Below, piece after piece: positions 16,768 to 25,939 of a DNA stretch of 38,454 nucleotides; positions within the stretch are counted from its first letter, which is position 1, and the number at the start of each line of letters is the position of its first letter. Where the stretch lies: contig JAJPJC010000073.1 in NCBI GenBank assembly GCA_021324445.1, positions 1-38,454 of the forward strand. Reading direction: 5' to 3'. Below the pieces are notes generated by a model, which made no database searches, was not told the DNA's origin, and saw nothing but the letters and a program-made list of their open reading frames with translations. Made by a program: the position numbers and the translations under genes. This DNA is from Isosphaeraceae bacterium (GTDB lineage Bacteria > Planctomycetota > Planctomycetia > Isosphaerales > Isosphaeraceae).

Positions 16768-19700
16768 TGCCTCGCCAAATCCAGGCCGCGAAACACACAG
16801 GTTGGTTCTGAACCGCAGGCGGAATGAGGGCGAATCCGCCCACGATTTCCGCGTGGGTTGCTCGGTCTGACCAGGGTGGCGGGCGACACGCGACGAAGCG
16901 ACTGCCGAGGCAGTCGCCGCGTGCCGCCGCCTGTGCCCGCTGGGAATCCTTGCCTGGAATGGGCTGGGCGCAGGGACCATGGGCAGGGCGCTCGGACTGG
17001 CGGCGGGCGCCACTGCGGTCTTGGCCGCCGGCTCGATGCTGACGGTGCCTGCCGACGACGGCCCCAGGGCGGGCGCGGCGCCCGTCCTCGGGGCGGCCGC
17101 GGGTGTCACGGCGATTCCCTCCGTCTGGTACGCCCCGATGTCGAACCCGGGCCCGGGACGAGCAACACCCCGCTGGTCATAGGCGATGATCATGAAGGAA
17201 TTGCCGTCCGGCAAGATGAGCATTGTGACGGTCCCTGCGCCGATGGCCGGACTGCCGCTGAGGAGGGCGATGGTCTGAGTCGGGCCGCCGTTGTCGGCCA
17301 GTCCGGGCGCCAGACCCGGGTTGGAGACGCCTACCAGGTTGTGATTGACGCCGTCGGCCAAACCACCGGAGCCGCCCGTGCCGATCAGGTTGTAGGCACT
17401 GGCCGGGGAGATCGTACCGGAGATATCGCTGGCCGTGGTGCTGGAGCCGGTCGCCATCGCGTTGAGTGCGACGATCGTGTTGTCGAGAACGGCCGTGCCG
17501 CTCCAGGCATCGAGCCCGCCACCGGCACCACCCCTGCCAACGCTGTTGTAGGCGATCGTGCTGCTGAGGATCGTCAGGGTACTGACACTATCGATGCCCC
17601 CGCCATACAGGACGGCCGAGTTGATCGCCAGCGTGCTATCGACGAGCCACAGCGTGCCGCCGAAGTTGTTGGCAATGCCACCGCCCAGGAAGGCTGAGTT
17701 GCCGGCGATCGTCGTGCCCAGGACCTCGAGCGCGCTCTCATTGAAAATGCCGGCCCCCTCGTACGCGGAGTTGCCCGAGATCGTGCTGTCGGTCATCGAG
17801 AGCTGGCCCCCGGTGCTGTCGATGCCACCGCCCTGAAAGGCGGAGTTGTTCGTGATGGTCGCGCTGTCGATCGACACGATGCCGCCCGCATTCGCGAAGG
17901 CGCCACCCAGGCCGTAGGGAGAGGAATTCCCGTCGTACGCACCGTGTGAGACGTTGACGGTACCGTCTTGGTTGGAGATCGCACCACCGGAGTGGACGGC
18001 GACGTTGTTCTGGAACGTGCCGGCGTTGATCGTGAGAGTACCGCTGTTGGTGATGCCGCCGCCCGTGTCTGTTGCCCGGTTGTTGCTGATCGTGGCGCCC
18101 GTGATCGTGAGGGTGCCCGAGTTGAGGATGCCGCCGCCGGAGCCGGCCGAGTTCTGGACGATCGAGCCGGTCGCGATCAGCAGGCTGCCACCATTCCACA
18201 CGGCACCGCCCCGGCTGGCAGTGTTATTCGCGAGGGTGGTGCCGGCCACCACGACCGAGCCGGAGTTGTGGATGCCGCCGCCGAAGGTCGCGGAGTTGCC
18301 GGCGACCAGCGCGCCCGAGAGCGACACGGTACCCTGGGCGACGTCCACGGCGCCCCCGAAGCCTTCACCGGCCGAGGCCTCGCCGGCGAAGATCGAGGAC
18401 GTGCCGGAGTTCGCCGACGAACCGCTGAAAGCGGTCCGGCCGCCGTCGGCGCGATTGCCGGTCAGCGCGGCGCCGGTCAGGGTGACCGCTCCGCCCTGGA
18501 CAAACAGGCCGCCTCCCAAGGCGCTGCCCCCGTCGCCGAACTGGCCCAGGTGGCTGAAGGCGAGGCTCGGTACGGAGGATGAGGACGATTCGGACGCCGA
18601 GCTCGCGGTGCCGCCGACCCCGAGGATTCCCCCGGTGCCCCCGGCGGCGCGGTTGACCTGGACGTGGCACTGGCTCACGGTGAGGCTCCCGCCGGCCAGA
18701 TAGAGGCCGCCGCCGGCGCCGGGGCCTCCCAGGCCGCCGTCGCCACCGTTGCCGGCGGCCGGGCCGGTGCTGGCGTGACCGCCGGTCCCGCCGATGCCGC
18801 CGGATCCGCCCTGGGCGGAGTTGCTCTGGAGCGTATCACTGGACATGGCGAGGCTGCCCCCGGCGACGTAGGCACCGCCGCCGGATGCCGAACCCCCCGC
18901 GCCTCCATCGCCGCCCCGGCCTGCGATTCCGTCGGGACCGGGGGTGCCGCCTCGGCCGCCCGTCCCGCCGGCGCCGCCCCGCGCGCTGTTCGCGGTGATC
19001 ACGTCGTCCGTCAACGTCAGGCTGCCACTGGCCAGGTACAGACCGCCCCCCCGGGCGCTGGAGCCCGGCTTGCCGGGGCCGCCGGCGTTGCCGCTTCCCG
19101 CGGCTCCCTCGGCGCCGCTGGCACCGGTGTTCCCCGCGGCCACGTTATCCAGGACCGCCACCCGTGTCATCGCAACCCGGCCGCCGTCGATCAGGACGCC
19201 GCCGCCCAGGGCCGCCGCGCCGCCCAGGATCCCGCCGCCGGTCGCGAAGCCGCCCGCGATGGTCAAGTCCTGGAAGATCACGGTCATCTGGGCAAAGGGC
19301 GTGCTGATGACCTCGAAGATCCGGTCCTTCCAGCCCTGGGCGGTGACCGGCTCGATGACGGTCTGGCCCATCCCCTGGCCGACGATCGTCAGTGTCTTGC
19401 TGGAGAGATCCGACGCATTCTCGACCACCAACTGCCCCAGGCTCGTGTTGGTCAGGGCGTAGGTCCCGGCCGAGAGGACGATGGTGTTGCTCGCGCTGCT
19501 GTTGCTGTCGGCCGCGGCGATGGCGGCGCGCAGGCTGGCGTCGGTCGGGGCCGGATAGAAGGTCCCCGAGCCGGGCGTCGGGTCGGAAATGACATCGAAG
19601 GTGGGAGTCAGTACCGGCGTCAGGCTGTTGATGATTACCTGAAACTGGTACCCGTTGCCAACCTGACCCAGGCTCAGATTGTCGAAGACCGCCACTCCGT

Positions 19701-21231
19701 TCTGCACCGGGACCGTCACGGGAGCGAAGCTGCCGCCGCTGGGGCCCTGGGACAGGGACAGCGTCGCGGTGCCGTTGAATTGCGTATCCAGATTGCCGAA
19801 TGGGTCCACGGCCGAGACCGTGAAGCCGAAGCCATCGCCGGCGATCACGCGTGCGGGTGGATCGGTCGTCACCTCGGCCTGGTCGGCCATGCCGTAGGCG
19901 GTCAGGTCGGGGACCAGGAGGTTGGCCTTGGGACTGCCCAGGCCCGTGACCAGGTCATAGCCTGAACTGGCCCGGAAACCGAAGTTCGTCCCGGAGTTGA
20001 CGTCGTGGAAATCGGTATAAGGCAGTCCGTAGAGCGCCGGCAAGGTCTGGGTGGCGCCGTCGAGGGTCGTCCCGCCGGCGAGCACCCGCCCCTGGTTGGC
20101 GATGGCGATCAAGCCACCCCACGCGGGCACGCCGAGGCTCGTGCCGCCGACCTGGATCCACGGCGCGCTCGTGCCGTAGGTGTACGAGTCGTAGACGGCC
20201 ACGCCGGTGGCCGGATCGGCATCGAAGGCGACGTCGGGATCGGTCCGGAAGCCGGTGTGCTGCACGCCCAACTGGTAGGAGGGCTCTGGTTCGTAACGGC
20301 TGATGCCGCCGCCGCTGGCGCCGTCGAGCAGGCTGCCCCAGCCCGTCTCGTCGTGATACGAGCCATCCGCGTTGAGACCCAAGCTCGTGCCGCCGACCGC
20401 CACGACGCTGGACGAAAAGGCCGGCCGGCCGGAGTAGCGATCCCCACCGGTGACTCCCGTGGACCCGTTGTCGCCGGTGGAGGCCAGGAAGGTCACCCCC
20501 TGGTGCCCGATCGGGGTCTGAAAGTCGGCGTCCAGCACGCTTTCATCGCTGACTTCCGGAAACGAGAAGCTCATCGAGACCACCGACACCCCAGGCAGTT
20601 GGGCCGCCTCGAGTGCGCCGGCGAGCAGGTCGCTGAAACTCTGCGAGTTGCACTCCATGAGGATGATGTTGGCCGCGGGCGCGATGGCATGCGCCCATTC
20701 CACGTCGAGGGCCTCCTCCGTCGCCCACCCTTGCACGTTGGCGGGCGCGACGCCGGGCAGGTTGCCGGTGCCGTCCTGGCCGAGCTTGAGAAAGCTCGGG
20801 GGATCCGGCAGGCCGAACTGCCGGTCGAACTGGGCCAGGTCGCTGGAGCTGAAGCCCGGATCCGTGCTGTCGACGAACTTGGGGTCATCATAGGCGTCGA
20901 TGACTGCGATCGTCTGGCCCGCACCGTCCCCCTGGATGCCGCCGAAGGCGATGGTGTTGATCCCGTAGGCGGTCTGGATCTGCTGGGGCGTGAAACTGCT
21001 CGCCGGCGGACTGGCCAGGCCGTTGGCGACGGGTAGGATGCCGTGAAGTCCCGGCACGGTCCCCACGGGGTAACTGCCCGGAACGTGATACACCTGGAAC
21101 GTCGGAACGGCGGCTGTCGAGGATGGCAGGATGGACAGGACGACGCGGATTTCCAGGTCTTCCCGCCGGGGGTGTACCGCTCTCTGGGACCTGGGCCGGC
21201 CGGCCCGCGCGGATCGCAGCCGAAGGGGCAT
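16705..21231 (-). CDS. Giant exported sedolisin (S53) protease fused to a beta-helix repeat region
   Basis: A protein of 1508 residues. The N-terminus has an Arg-rich stretch and REDLEIRVVLS (23-33), a variant of the LExR-LLS motif. Residues 80-480 form an S53 serine-carboxyl peptidase domain: Glu172 and Asp176 in EEALD, the oxyanion Asp254 in STGDNG, and Ser365 in GGTSLGVPAWGG. An Ig-like filler domain (about 480-560) follows, then a long right-handed beta-helix with GGGI, NNxA and AGG repeats and Gly-rich inserts, closing with FDIGAYQ, the usual end of choice-of-anchor Q domains. The ATG at 21231 follows GGAG; a TTG at 21282 is less likely. The last 60 residues look like read-through into debris, so the native end may be lost. 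Probably secreted or surface-bound. Confidence 0.88.
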   Translation of the reverse strand: MPLRLRSARAGRPRSQRAVHPRREDLEIRVVLSILPSSTAAVPTFQVYHVPGSYPVGTVPGLHGILPVANGLASPPASSFTPQQIQTAYGINTIAFGGIQGDGAGQTIAVIDAYDDPKFVDSTDPGFSSSDLAQFDRQFGLPDPPSFLKLGQDGTGNLPGVAPANVQGWATEEALDVEWAHAIAPAANIILMECNSQSFSDLLAGALEAAQLPGVSVVSMSFSFPEVSDESVLDADFQTPIGHQGVTFLASTGDNGSTGVTGGDRYSGRPAFSSSVVAVGGTSLGLNADGSYHDETGWGSLLDGASGGGISRYEPEPSYQLGVQHTGFRTDPDVAFDADPATGVAVYDSYTYGTSAPWIQVGGTSLGVPAWGGLIAIANQGRVLAGGTTLDGATQTLPALYGLPYTDFHDVNSGTNFGFRASSGYDLVTGLGSPKANLLVPDLTAYGMADQAEVTTDPPARVIAGDGFGFTVSAVDPFGNLDTQFNGTATLSLSQGPSGGSFAPVTVPVQNGVAVFDNLSLGQVGNGYQFQVIINSLTPVLTPTFDVISDPTPGSGTFYPAPTDASLRAAIAAADSNSSASNTIVLSAGTYALTNTSLGQLVVENASDLSSKTLTIVGQGMGQTVIEPVTAQGWKDRIFEVISTPFAQMTVIFQDLTIAGGFATGGGILGGAAALGGGVLIDGGRVAMTRVAVLDNVAAGNTGASGAEGAAGSGNAGGPGKPGSSARGGGLYLASGSLTLTDDVITANSARGGAGGTGGRGGTPGPDGIAGRGGDGGAGGSASGGGAYVAGGSLAMSSDTLQSNSAQGGSGGIGGTGGHASTGPAAGNGGDGGLGGPGAGGGLYLAGGSLTVSQCHVQVNRAAGGTGGILGVGGTASSASESSSSSVPSLAFSHLGQFGDGGSALGGGLFVQGGAVTLTGAALTGNRADGGRTAFSGSSANSGTSSIFAGEASAGEGFGGAVDVAQGTVSLSGALVAGNSATFGGGIHNSGSVVVAGTTLANNTASRGGAVWNGGSLLIATGSIVQNSAGSGGGILNSGTLTITGATISNNRATDTGGGITNSGTLTINAGTFQNNVAVHSGGAISNQDGTVNVSHGAYDGNSSPYGLGGAFANAGGIVSIDSATITNNSAFQGGGIDSTGGQLSMTDSTISGNSAYEGAGIFNESALEVLGTTIAGNSAFLGGGIANNFGGTLWLVDSTLAINSAVLYGGGIDSVSTLTILSSTIAYNSVGRGGAGGGLDAWSGTAVLDNTIVALNAMATGSSTTASDISGTISPASAYNLIGTGGSGGLADGVNHNLVGVSNPGLAPGLADNGGPTQTIALLSGSPAIGAGTVTMLILPDGNSFMIIAYDQRGVARPGPGFDIGAYQTEGIAVTPAAAPRTGAAPALGPSSAGTVSIEPAAKTAVAPAASPSALPMVPAPSPFQARIPSGHRRRHAATASAVASSRVARHPGQTEQPTRKSWADSPSFRLRFRTNLCVSRPGFGEASCEQGERLERPGQDLHRGAP

Positions 21232-21441
21232 CGGGGTTCTCCAGGGTGAGTGGGCAAGCCCCCGTGGGCCTCGCCTGGGCAAGCCGAGGCTCGACGCCGC
21301 CCTGAATCGGGCGCGGGAAACGGGGACCGTTCAACTCTAGGTCACGGTGCGCGATCGGCGCCTTCCCGGCGGCCGGCGGGCCTGATAAAACGGAGGAATC
21401 GCGTGACGAGCCTCGTCGTCTCCAAGCCGGAGGATCTCTCG

Positions 21442-22863
21442 ATGAATCGCCAAGAGCAGGTGGGCCGGCGACTCCGAATCGCCGTGGGACTGGCAGCGGC
21501 GGTCGTGATGGGGTGGGCGGCGGAGGCGCGCGCGCACTTCCTGTTCATCCGGATCGGGACGCAGGCCGAGGCGGGTCGAGCGGCCGAGGTGTATTTCAGC
21601 GAGCAGGCCGAGGCGGGGGATCCGCGGTTCATCGCCAAGGTGGCCCACACCCAGCTCTGGGTGCAGGCGCGGCCGGGCGCGTTTCGCGCGCTGGCCGTCC
21701 ATCCGGGCGTCGATCGGCTCCGCGCCGCCTTGCCGGCGGACCGCAGCCTGGTCGTGGTGGGCCAGTGCCAGTACGGCGTGCTCGCTCGGCCCAAGCAGAC
21801 TCCATTCCTCCTGCGATACTATCCCAAGGCCGTGGCGGGCGTCGCCGAGGAGCTGAACAGGATGATCCCCAGGCGCGAGATCCCCTTCGAGATCCAGGCG
21901 ACGTTCGAAGGCGGCGGCGCGGCCAAGGCCGATGCGGACAGTCCGGGCGGCGTCATCCGGCTGGCGGCCTTGCGGAACGGCCGCCCGATCCCCGGAGCGG
22001 TCTTCACCGCGATCGATTCCGCCCTGACCGAGACGACGGTCAAGGCCGGCCCGGACGGCTCGGCCGCGTGGACGCCGCCCGAGCCGGGTCGGTACTCCCT
22101 CTACGTCAAGCAAACGCTCCCGCAGCCCGGCACGCTTGCCGGCACGGCCTACGACGAGATCCGCGAGTTCGCCACCCTGGCCTTGACCTGGCCGCTGGAG
22201 CGCCGCCAGGCCGATCCCGAGGCGGTCGCGCTGTTCCAGGAAGCCCTGGCGCACCGCGCCGCCTGGCGGAACTTCCCCGGCTTCTCGGCCGAGATCCACG
22301 GCTGGCTCGACGGCCGGGTTTTCGGCGGCAGCGTCACGGTCGCCGCCGACGGTACGGTCGAGATCCGGACCGACGACCCGGCCGCCAAACCCTGGCTCCA
22401 GGACCAGCTCGACTCGATGGTCATGCACCGCCTGCCGACACCCCCGGGCGATTCATCCGCGTCGCAAGGGCCGCGACTCCAGCTCGTGGACGAGCCGGAC
22501 GAGCATCCTCTCGGCAGGCTGATCGCCGTCGAGGGGGGTCGGATGGCCTCGAGTTACCGCATCAAGGATCGCCAGATCCTGGTCGTCAACCGCCGGATGG
22601 GCAACCGGAACATGACGATCACCATCGTGGACAACCAGACCAACCCCGATGGCCACTTCCTGCCGCACAGCTACGTGGTCCAGTACTGGGATGCCGCGAC
22701 GGGCCGGCTCCAGTCGACCGAGACGATCCAGGAGCGGTGGCAGCGCGTCGGAGCGTGGGACCTCCCAGCGATGCACTCGGTCCTGACCGCCTCCGACGCG
22801 GGGCTGTCGGTGCGGTCGGTTCGGTTCTCGAAGCCGGAATTGCGGAAGCGCACCCTGAAGTAG
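21442..22863 (+). CDS. Secreted protein with DUF4198-like and DUF3386-like domains
   Basis: A 473-residue exported protein. The signal peptide is clear: basic RRLR, hydrophobic IAVGLAAAVVMGWAA, cleavage after EARA. The mature part starts HFLFIRIG, as in DUF4198 proteins (periplasmic, sometimes beside nickel or cobalt uptake genes). The C-terminal 200 residues (HRAAWRNFPGFSAEI, PWLQDQLDSMVMHRL, and TITIVDNQTNPDG) fit DUF3386, known mostly from cyanobacteria and plastids. GGAGGATC precedes the ATG at 21442. Convergent with the lipoprotein gene. The fusion suggests binding of a ligand in the periplasm; function is not known. Confidence 0.82.
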   Translation: MNRQEQVGRRLRIAVGLAAAVVMGWAAEARAHFLFIRIGTQAEAGRAAEVYFSEQAEAGDPRFIAKVAHTQLWVQARPGAFRALAVHPGVDRLRAALPADRSLVVVGQCQYGVLARPKQTPFLLRYYPKAVAGVAEELNRMIPRREIPFEIQATFEGGGAAKADADSPGGVIRLAALRNGRPIPGAVFTAIDSALTETTVKAGPDGSAAWTPPEPGRYSLYVKQTLPQPGTLAGTAYDEIREFATLALTWPLERRQADPEAVALFQEALAHRAAWRNFPGFSAEIHGWLDGRVFGGSVTVAADGTVEIRTDDPAAKPWLQDQLDSMVMHRLPTPPGDSSASQGPRLQLVDEPDEHPLGRLIAVEGGRMASSYRIKDRQILVVNRRMGNRNMTITIVDNQTNPDGHFLPHSYVVQYWDAATGRLQSTETIQERWQRVGAWDLPAMHSVLTASDAGLSVRSVRFSKPELRKRTLK

Positions 22864-22934
22864 AGCCGCTCTCCCAGAGGCGCCGGGCCCGATCGATTCG
22901 CCCACGGGGCCAAGCCTTTCACCGAGCGGCCCAG

Positions 22935-24755
22935 CTACCGTCCCCGAGGCGGGGGGGACGGTGCGGCGGGCCTCGGGTTGACGGGTTTGGGCGGCGGTGG
23001 GGCGGGGAGCGGGTCGGGCGGCGGGCTCATGGGGTCGCGCCAGACCAGCTCGCGCGCGCGGAGCAGGTTGCCCACGTACTGGGAAGTGGGATCGAACTGA
23101 GTGTAATGACCGATGGCGGCGCGCGTGTTCTGCCGGGCTTCATAGATCCGCCCCAGGTTGGTGTGGGCACCCCAGCGGAACATGTTGTAGTACGGCTGAC
23201 TCGGCCCGAAGTCCGGGAGCAGCTCCAGCGTCTTCTGAAACATCAGCTCGGCCTGGTCGAGGTTGTTCCGCTCCAGGTGGGCCAGCGCCAGGTAATACGT
23301 CGCGTAGATATCCAGCCCGTCCTGGACCTCCCTGGGGATCATCACCTTCTTGTTGGTGACCATGGGAAGGTTCTCGGCGAACCGGAATTTCACGTACTCC
23401 TGGATGGCCTCTTCCAGCTCGCCGCGGAGCTGCTTGACCCGGGTATAGACCAGGGGAAACTCGGGACGGAAGAGGAACAGCGAGTTCTGGACGGATTGGA
23501 CGAACTGAGGATCGTTGAACAGGCGGGTCTCGACCTCCAGGGGAAGCCCCCACAGCGCCACGTTGCCGCCCCGCTCGCCCAGGACGCGGACGAACCGGTC
23601 GCGCTGCTCGGCGGGATCGCGGTAGAGGATCGCCCGATACTTGCCGGGCAGCTCCCGCTGGAGCAGCTTCATCTTGGGGGAGAAATAACCGAGGCCCGAA
23701 TCGATCAGGATGCCGATCTTGGTGGCGCTGGCCAGGAGGGAGGCGCGGCTGGTTCCATAGGGGGCCTGCCCGGGGAGATTCATCCGTTCCAGGATCGCCG
23801 GGTCGGCCAGCGCCTGGGCGAGCGTGGCCACGCCCTGGCCGCCCGGTCCCGGGACCTCCTGGCCCAGCCGGGCGTCGAACAGATACACCTGGTCACCGAT
23901 CAAGGCCGCACAGATCCAGATGACCGTCTGCTTCGGGCTTTTCCGCAGGCCCGGCGCGGTCGGATCCGGTTGGACATCTGTTCCCTGGGCCGGGATGGGC
24001 GGCTCGACGACGTTCCCCTTGGTGTAGGTGATCAGCCCGGTGTCGATCCCCAACTGGCGGCACAGGGCCATGAACAGCCAGGAGCGTTCCGCCCAGAAGC
24101 CCTCGGCCTCGGTGGCCATGCCGCGGAGGAGCACGTCGTAAGGCCGCGCGTACGCCTGCCCGAGCCGGCCCGCCGCCAGCGAACCCGCCGGCACGAGCTG
24201 AACCTGCCGCACAATCCAATCGAAGACGCGGCGGACCTGGTCCAGGTCCTCGCCGGTCCCGGCCACCCGGTTGGCGATGCCGTAGTACATCATGCAGTCT
24301 TCGATGTGCCGGGTATCACTCCGCTCCGACCACGTCGGCTCTTCCAGGCTGCGCAGCATCGCCGGTGGCAACTGCGCCTGGAGATACTCCCGTGCCGCCG
24401 ACTCCAGGCGATACTCGGCGGGGTTGGTCCCCTCGAAGTACTGGTTGAGCTTGCGCACGGCCTGCGCGAAGTGGGTGCCCCCCGGCTGGACCGCCGCCCG
24501 CTGAATCAGCGTGATCGCGCTGTCGAGGATCGCGTTCCGCTCTTCGGACGACCGCAAGCTGGTCGCCGTGTGCTTGAACGACGAGGGCGAGCCCCCACCG
24601 AGCGTCCCGGACTCAGGGATCAGCCCGGGCTTATACGTTCCTCCCGTGCCGTCGAACGATCCGGGAGGTGAGTAGTCACAACCGGCTAGCAGGATCAGGA
24701 CCAGGGTCAGACCCACTACCGGTCGCGGATTCCACGGGTGCGGATGAGGATTCAA
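22935..24755 (-). CDS. Large lipoprotein with transglutaminase-like region and TPR-like C-terminus
   Basis: A 606-residue predicted lipoprotein. I place the start at the TTG at 24755, because AGGAG lies upstream and the resulting N-terminus is a lipoprotein signal: basic/Pro start, VVGLTLVLILLAGC with the lipidated Cys26. The open frame extends 54 codons further upstream without a signal sequence. The middle contains FDWIVRQVQLVP and ERSWLFMALCRQLGIDTGLI, resembling transglutaminase-like proteins, though the full Cys-His-Asp triad is not obvious. Near the C-terminus YYLALAHLERNNLDQAE and NLGRIYEARQN look like tetratricopeptide repeats. The end is Pro-rich. Probably a periplasmic scaffold; function unknown. 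Confidence 0.8.
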   Translation of the reverse strand: MNPHPHPWNPRPVVGLTLVLILLAGCDYSPPGSFDGTGGTYKPGLIPESGTLGGGSPSSFKHTATSLRSSEERNAILDSAITLIQRAAVQPGGTHFAQAVRKLNQYFEGTNPAEYRLESAAREYLQAQLPPAMLRSLEEPTWSERSDTRHIEDCMMYYGIANRVAGTGEDLDQVRRVFDWIVRQVQLVPAGSLAAGRLGQAYARPYDVLLRGMATEAEGFWAERSWLFMALCRQLGIDTGLITYTKGNVVEPPIPAQGTDVQPDPTAPGLRKSPKQTVIWICAALIGDQVYLFDARLGQEVPGPGGQGVATLAQALADPAILERMNLPGQAPYGTSRASLLASATKIGILIDSGLGYFSPKMKLLQRELPGKYRAILYRDPAEQRDRFVRVLGERGGNVALWGLPLEVETRLFNDPQFVQSVQNSLFLFRPEFPLVYTRVKQLRGELEEAIQEYVKFRFAENLPMVTNKKVMIPREVQDGLDIYATYYLALAHLERNNLDQAELMFQKTLELLPDFGPSQPYYNMFRWGAHTNLGRIYEARQNTRAAIGHYTQFDPTSQYVGNLLRARELVWRDPMSPPPDPLPAPPPPKPVNPRPAAPSPPPRGR

Positions 24756-24992
24756 GCGGGATGACTCCTGTGATGACGGCTCCGAGGCGATCGCAACGAA
24801 CGAATCCCAGGGCACAGCAACGAAATCGAACGAGGATCCGTCCGCGCGCGGCGAGCCCCTGACCGGGCGGTGGTCATTTTCCCGATGATACGACCCCGGC
24901 GGCGGGACGGTTCGCAAGCAGCCGGGGGTGGGGTTGACAGGGGCGGCGCTGCGGACCGCGGACCCGACAGCGACCCCGGCCGCGGCCCCGCC

Positions 24993-25823
24993 TCAGGCCA
25001 GGGCCGCGCGGAGGCGGAGACAGACTCGGAGCAGGTCCTGTAAGTCATCGAGCCGCAAGGAGTTCGGTCCATCGGACAGGGCCTTGTCGGGGTCCGGGTG
25101 GACTTCCAGGAACAGGGCGTCACAGCCGGCCGCGACCGCCGCGCGGGCCAGGGTGGGGATCATCTCCCGCTGGCCCGAGGAGGCAGTGCCCCCGGGCGCG
25201 CCGCCGGGGAGCTGGACCGAATGGGTCGCGTCGAAGACAACCGGCGCGCCGGTCGCCTGCATTTGCGGGATCGCGCGGAAATCGTTGACCAGCCGGCCGT
25301 AGCCGAAGGTCGTCCCCCGCTCAGTCAGCAGGACCCCCGCGGCCCCGGACCCGGTCAGCTTGGCCACGACCTGGGTCATCTCCCAGGGGGCCATGAACTG
25401 CCCCTTCTTCACGTTCACCGGCCGACCGGTTTGCGCCGCGGCTTCCAGCAAGTCGGTCTGCCGCGCGAGGAAGGCGGGTATCTGCAGCAAGTCAACCACT
25501 TCGGCTATCGGCTGGGCTTGCATCGTCTCGTGCACGTCCGTCGTCACCGGCAAGCCGGTCGCGGCCTGGACTCGCTTGAAGATGGTCATCCCCTCGACGA
25601 GCCCCGGGCCGCGGAAACTCGAGCCGGAGGTCCGGTTCGCCTTGTCGAACGAGGCTTTGAAGATCAGAGGGACGTTTAGCTCGCCGCAAAGTTCAGCCAG
25701 GTGCCGCGCGATCCGCAACGTCATGTCGCCCGGCTCCATCACGCACGGGCCGGCGATCAACGCCAGCGGACAGCCCTTGCCGATCCGGACTGGGCCGATC
25801 TGGACTGGATTCGGGGTGGCCAT
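24993..25823 (-). CDS. kdsA: 3-deoxy-8-phosphooctulonate synthase
   Basis: A 276-residue enzyme that joins phosphoenolpyruvate and arabinose 5-phosphate to KDO 8-phosphate, the committed step for the KDO of lipopolysaccharide. AGPCVME (24-30), [30 protein letters not shown] and [11 protein letters not shown] are all diagnostic. Cys27 in GPC marks the metal-dependent class, as in Aquifex, rather than the metal-independent Escherichia type with Asn. AAAGGAGG six bases upstream fixes the ATG at 25823; the frame extends upstream only through a hairpin repeat. It follows the lipid kinase gene on the same strand, so the run looks envelope-related. Confidence 0.97.
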   Translation of the reverse strand: MATPNPVQIGPVRIGKGCPLALIAGPCVMEPGDMTLRIARHLAELCGELNVPLIFKASFDKANRTSGSSFRGPGLVEGMTIFKRVQAATGLPVTTDVHETMQAQPIAEVVDLLQIPAFLARQTDLLEAAAQTGRPVNVKKGQFMAPWEMTQVVAKLTGSGAAGVLLTERGTTFGYGRLVNDFRAIPQMQATGAPVVFDATHSVQLPGGAPGGTASSGQREMIPTLARAAVAAGCDALFLEVHPDPDKALSDGPNSLRLDDLQDLLRVCLRLRAALA

Positions 25824-25837
25824 CCCGGCCTCCTTTA

Positions 25838-25932
25838 AGTTGCGAGTTCCCAGTTGCCAGTTCCCAGTAGGCAACACGACCAATACTCAAGTAGTCACTG
25901 AGCTGGCAACTGGCAACTGGGAAGTGGCAACT
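25838..25932. repeat. Heptamer-built inverted repeat in the kdsA leader
   Basis: The left arm (25838-25868) is AGTTGCG, AGTTCCC, AGTTGCC, AGTTCCC plus AGT. The right arm (25903-25932) is nearly its exact reverse complement, with only a few mismatches in 30. The loop is 34 bases and more AT-rich. In the minus-strand transcript the hairpin ends two bases before the kdsA ribosome site, so it could hide or present that site. It fills the gap between the lipid kinase stop and kdsA. Confidence 0.88.
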
Positions 25933-25939
25933 TCCCGCG

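Noticed and set aside
18664..19965. Long plus-strand frames across the beta-helix region
   Set aside because: They are complements of the Gly-rich repeats of the sedolisin gene; their apparent Ala/Pro repeats come from the same codons.
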